A DNA stretch of 64,000 bases from Agarivorans gilvus (GTDB taxonomy: Bacteria; Pseudomonadota; Gammaproteobacteria; Enterobacterales; Celerinatantimonadaceae): NCBI RefSeq assembly GCF_001420915.1, contig NZ_CP013021.1, positions 692,001 through 756,000 on the forward strand. The letters are read 5' to 3'. How positions within the stretch are numbered: position 1 is the first letter of the stretch; every line of letters begins with the position of its first letter. This document shows, piece after piece, positions 62,741-64,000 of the stretch. The notes below the pieces were generated by a model. It saw only the letters and a list, made by a program, of their open reading frames with translations. It had not been told where the DNA came from and did not search any database. The position numbers were made by a program, and so were the translations under genes.

Positions 62741-63313
62741 ATGCGCTTACCTCTTTTTCCTTTAGAACTGTTCCTGTTACCCGGCGGGATTAGCAAGCTC
62801 CGTATATTTGAACCTCGCTACTTACGGTTAGTTTCAATAGCCAGTGCCGAATCTAAAGGCTTTGTGCTGTGCCAACCTAAACTCAACATCAACGATAAGT
62901 TTGAAATTGGGGTGCATTGCATCATAGATGATTTTGAGCAATTAGAAGACGGCATGTTAGGCATTACCATTAGAGCGACTAAACGAGTGAGCTTAACCGA
63001 CATTAGTCAAGCCGATGACAAACTCTTTAGCGCCCTAGCTACCGAGCTTCCCGCTTGGCCCGTCGAGCCCGCCGAAGACCAACAAGATGGTTTAAGTGAT
63101 AAGCTTAAACAAGTACTTAGCTTGCACAGTTTATATAATGAGTATCCCGCTAGCATCGATTATCAAGACGAAAATTGGGTTGTATCTCGCTGGTTAGAAT
63201 TACTCCCCTTTTCTATAAAAGCCAAAAACCAAATCCTTCACGAAGAAGACTTTTCTAACTTAAAAAGTTTGGTACACCAATTGGTATCTGACATCACCAT
63301 AGAAACCGATTAA
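62741..63313 (+). CDS. Lon N-terminal (substrate-binding) domain protein
   Basis: A 190-aa protein starting MRLPLFPLELFLLPGGISKL and then RIFEPRYLRLV, the signature of the LON substrate-binding domain, without the AAA+ or protease parts of Lon. Stand-alone LON-domain proteins are common in proteobacteria and have no settled function. CAAGGTG lies just upstream of the ATG. It is monocistronic. Confidence 0.9.
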   Translation: MRLPLFPLELFLLPGGISKLRIFEPRYLRLVSIASAESKGFVLCQPKLNINDKFEIGVHCIIDDFEQLEDGMLGITIRATKRVSLTDISQADDKLFSALATELPAWPVEPAEDQQDGLSDKLKQVLSLHSLYNEYPASIDYQDENWVVSRWLELLPFSIKAKNQILHEEDFSNLKSLVHQLVSDITIETD

Positions 63314-63581
63314 CAGCTTGAAGTGCATGTTTAATAAGCACTTACATGATAATATTCGGGCGTTTATCAAAATTACATTTTTTTATTACGATTTTTGAAC
63401 TTTTACACACTCTGTTCTCAAAAAGTAGTTTAGAATGGTTCAATCATGGATGATGCTAGGTAAAGATAAAATAACAGGCTTAGACCACCTATTTATCTGT
63501 TGCCTTAATACTCTTGGAAAAATCAATAAGTAGTAGTAGAAAGTGAGCGAACTGCGACCCTGACTTTCTCAAAGGTGATTC

Positions 63582-63809
63582 ATGAGATATAAAGCAAAAA
63601 TAAGCGCAGCAATTACACAAGCACTACCGCTAGTCCAATCTGCCACCGCCGATGAAGCCGTATTATGGAACATCGAAAAAGAGCGAGACATGCTCTGTAT
63701 GGAGTTTACGTCAAATTTGAGTTTTGAACGCTTAGAAGCGGGTTTTCAAGAAGCCGCTGAAAAGTTAGGCATTAGCTGCCCTATCAGCATTCTAAAATTA
63801 CGCCGCTAG
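63582..63809 (+). CDS. Uncharacterised 75-aa protein
   Basis: A small soluble protein beginning MRYKAKISAAITQALPLVQS and ending ISCPISILKLRR. AAAGGTG lies about 5 nt before the ATG, and a GC-rich terminator follows, so this is probably a real gene. No family is recognised. The 268 nt between it and the LON-domain gene contain a weak AAGTGC/GCACTT hairpin (63321-63343) and AT-rich DNA likely to hold its promoter. Confidence 0.65.
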   Translation: MRYKAKISAAITQALPLVQSATADEAVLWNIEKERDMLCMEFTSNLSFERLEAGFQEAAEKLGISCPISILKLRR

Positions 63810-63823
63810 TTTAAAATCCGAGT

Positions 63824-63850
63824 GGGGGGCTATCCCCCCAACTTTTCCTT
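63824..63850 (+). terminator. Terminator after the 75-aa gene
   Basis: GGGGGG, CTAT and CCCCCC form a strong short stem followed by AACTTTTCCTT. It is 15 nt after the stop codon. Confidence 0.75.
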
Positions 63851-63949
63851 CTAATAAGCCATCACTGATACCGCAGTAAGACCTTACTGTACGGCTAGTT
63901 GCTTATTCTCTGCGCTGATTAGCCCAGCCTTGTAAAAAACAAAAACCAA

Positions 63950-63973
63950 TAAAAAAGCAGCCTTGCGGCTGCT
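63950..63973 (-). terminator. Terminator of a minus-strand gene beyond the window
   Basis: On the minus strand AGCAGCC, GCAA and GGCTGCT form a perfect stem followed by TTTTTTATTGG. The gene it serves would lie past position 64000. Confidence 0.8.
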
Positions 63974-64000
63974 CTACTTATTTACGGCTCTTGCTGAAGC

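Overview
The window is chromosomal DNA of a marine gammaproteobacterium of the order Alteromonadales. Gene content, protein lengths and lrp/trxB-aat-bpt-infA-clpA-clpS-cspD synteny point to something near Agarivorans or Shewanella; the genus is an inference. It has moderate GC, many strong intrinsic terminators between core genes, and no rRNA, tRNA, CRISPR array or recognisable transposase or integrase.

1-12,900 is housekeeping: partial lrp, trxB, aat, bpt, infA, clpA/clpS, cspD, a monomeric isocitrate dehydrogenase, rluE, mnmA-hflD and purB. 13,000-18,600 is an ectoine-degradation module: doeA on the plus strand converges on a minus-strand doeB2-doeD-doeC operon. That operon is preceded by a well-initiated 30-codon ORF and two palindromes. 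18,700-23,250 is an iron-complex uptake locus (ABC permease, ATPase and MFS protein divergent from a binding protein) around a strong Fur-box-like palindrome. 23,300-33,600 is core again (ybiT-type ABC-F, DUF2750, hemH, adk, htpG, recR), with a solute-binding-protein plus diguanylate-cyclase pair inserted between adk and htpG. 33,700-41,900 holds a frameshifted PAP2-beta-barrel fusion gene, a large degenerate hybrid-kinase-like protein, purC, an acyltransferase and roxA.

42,022-61,296 is a DNA phosphorothioation (Dnd) defence island lying between roxA and miaE. The left arm runs on the plus strand: a membrane J-domain protein, a peptidase-M15-like protein with a degenerate metal site, a phosphorothioation-associated methyltransferase-like protein, then dndB-dndC-dndD-dndE. 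The right arm runs on the minus strand: dptF-dptG-dptH, a 116-aa unknown, a decayed second copy of the dptH 3' end, and an AIPR-family putative nuclease. The arms converge on a hairpin at 50,694-50,714. DndBCDE would install sulfur in the DNA backbone (the desulfurase DndA is not in the window, so a housekeeping IscS is presumed) and DptFGH would restrict unmodified DNA. The J-protein/M15-like/methyltransferase operon and the AIPR gene look like added modules.

The most unusual observations are the dptH 3' relic, which marks a recombination or cargo-exchange scar, the J-domain plus M15-like pair tied to the Dnd locus, a QxK nuclease-like motif in the AIPR protein and an EVK motif in DptH, the small ORF before doeB2, and the PAP2-beta-barrel fusion. 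61,549 to the end is miaE, a Lon-substrate-binding-domain gene and a small unknown gene.
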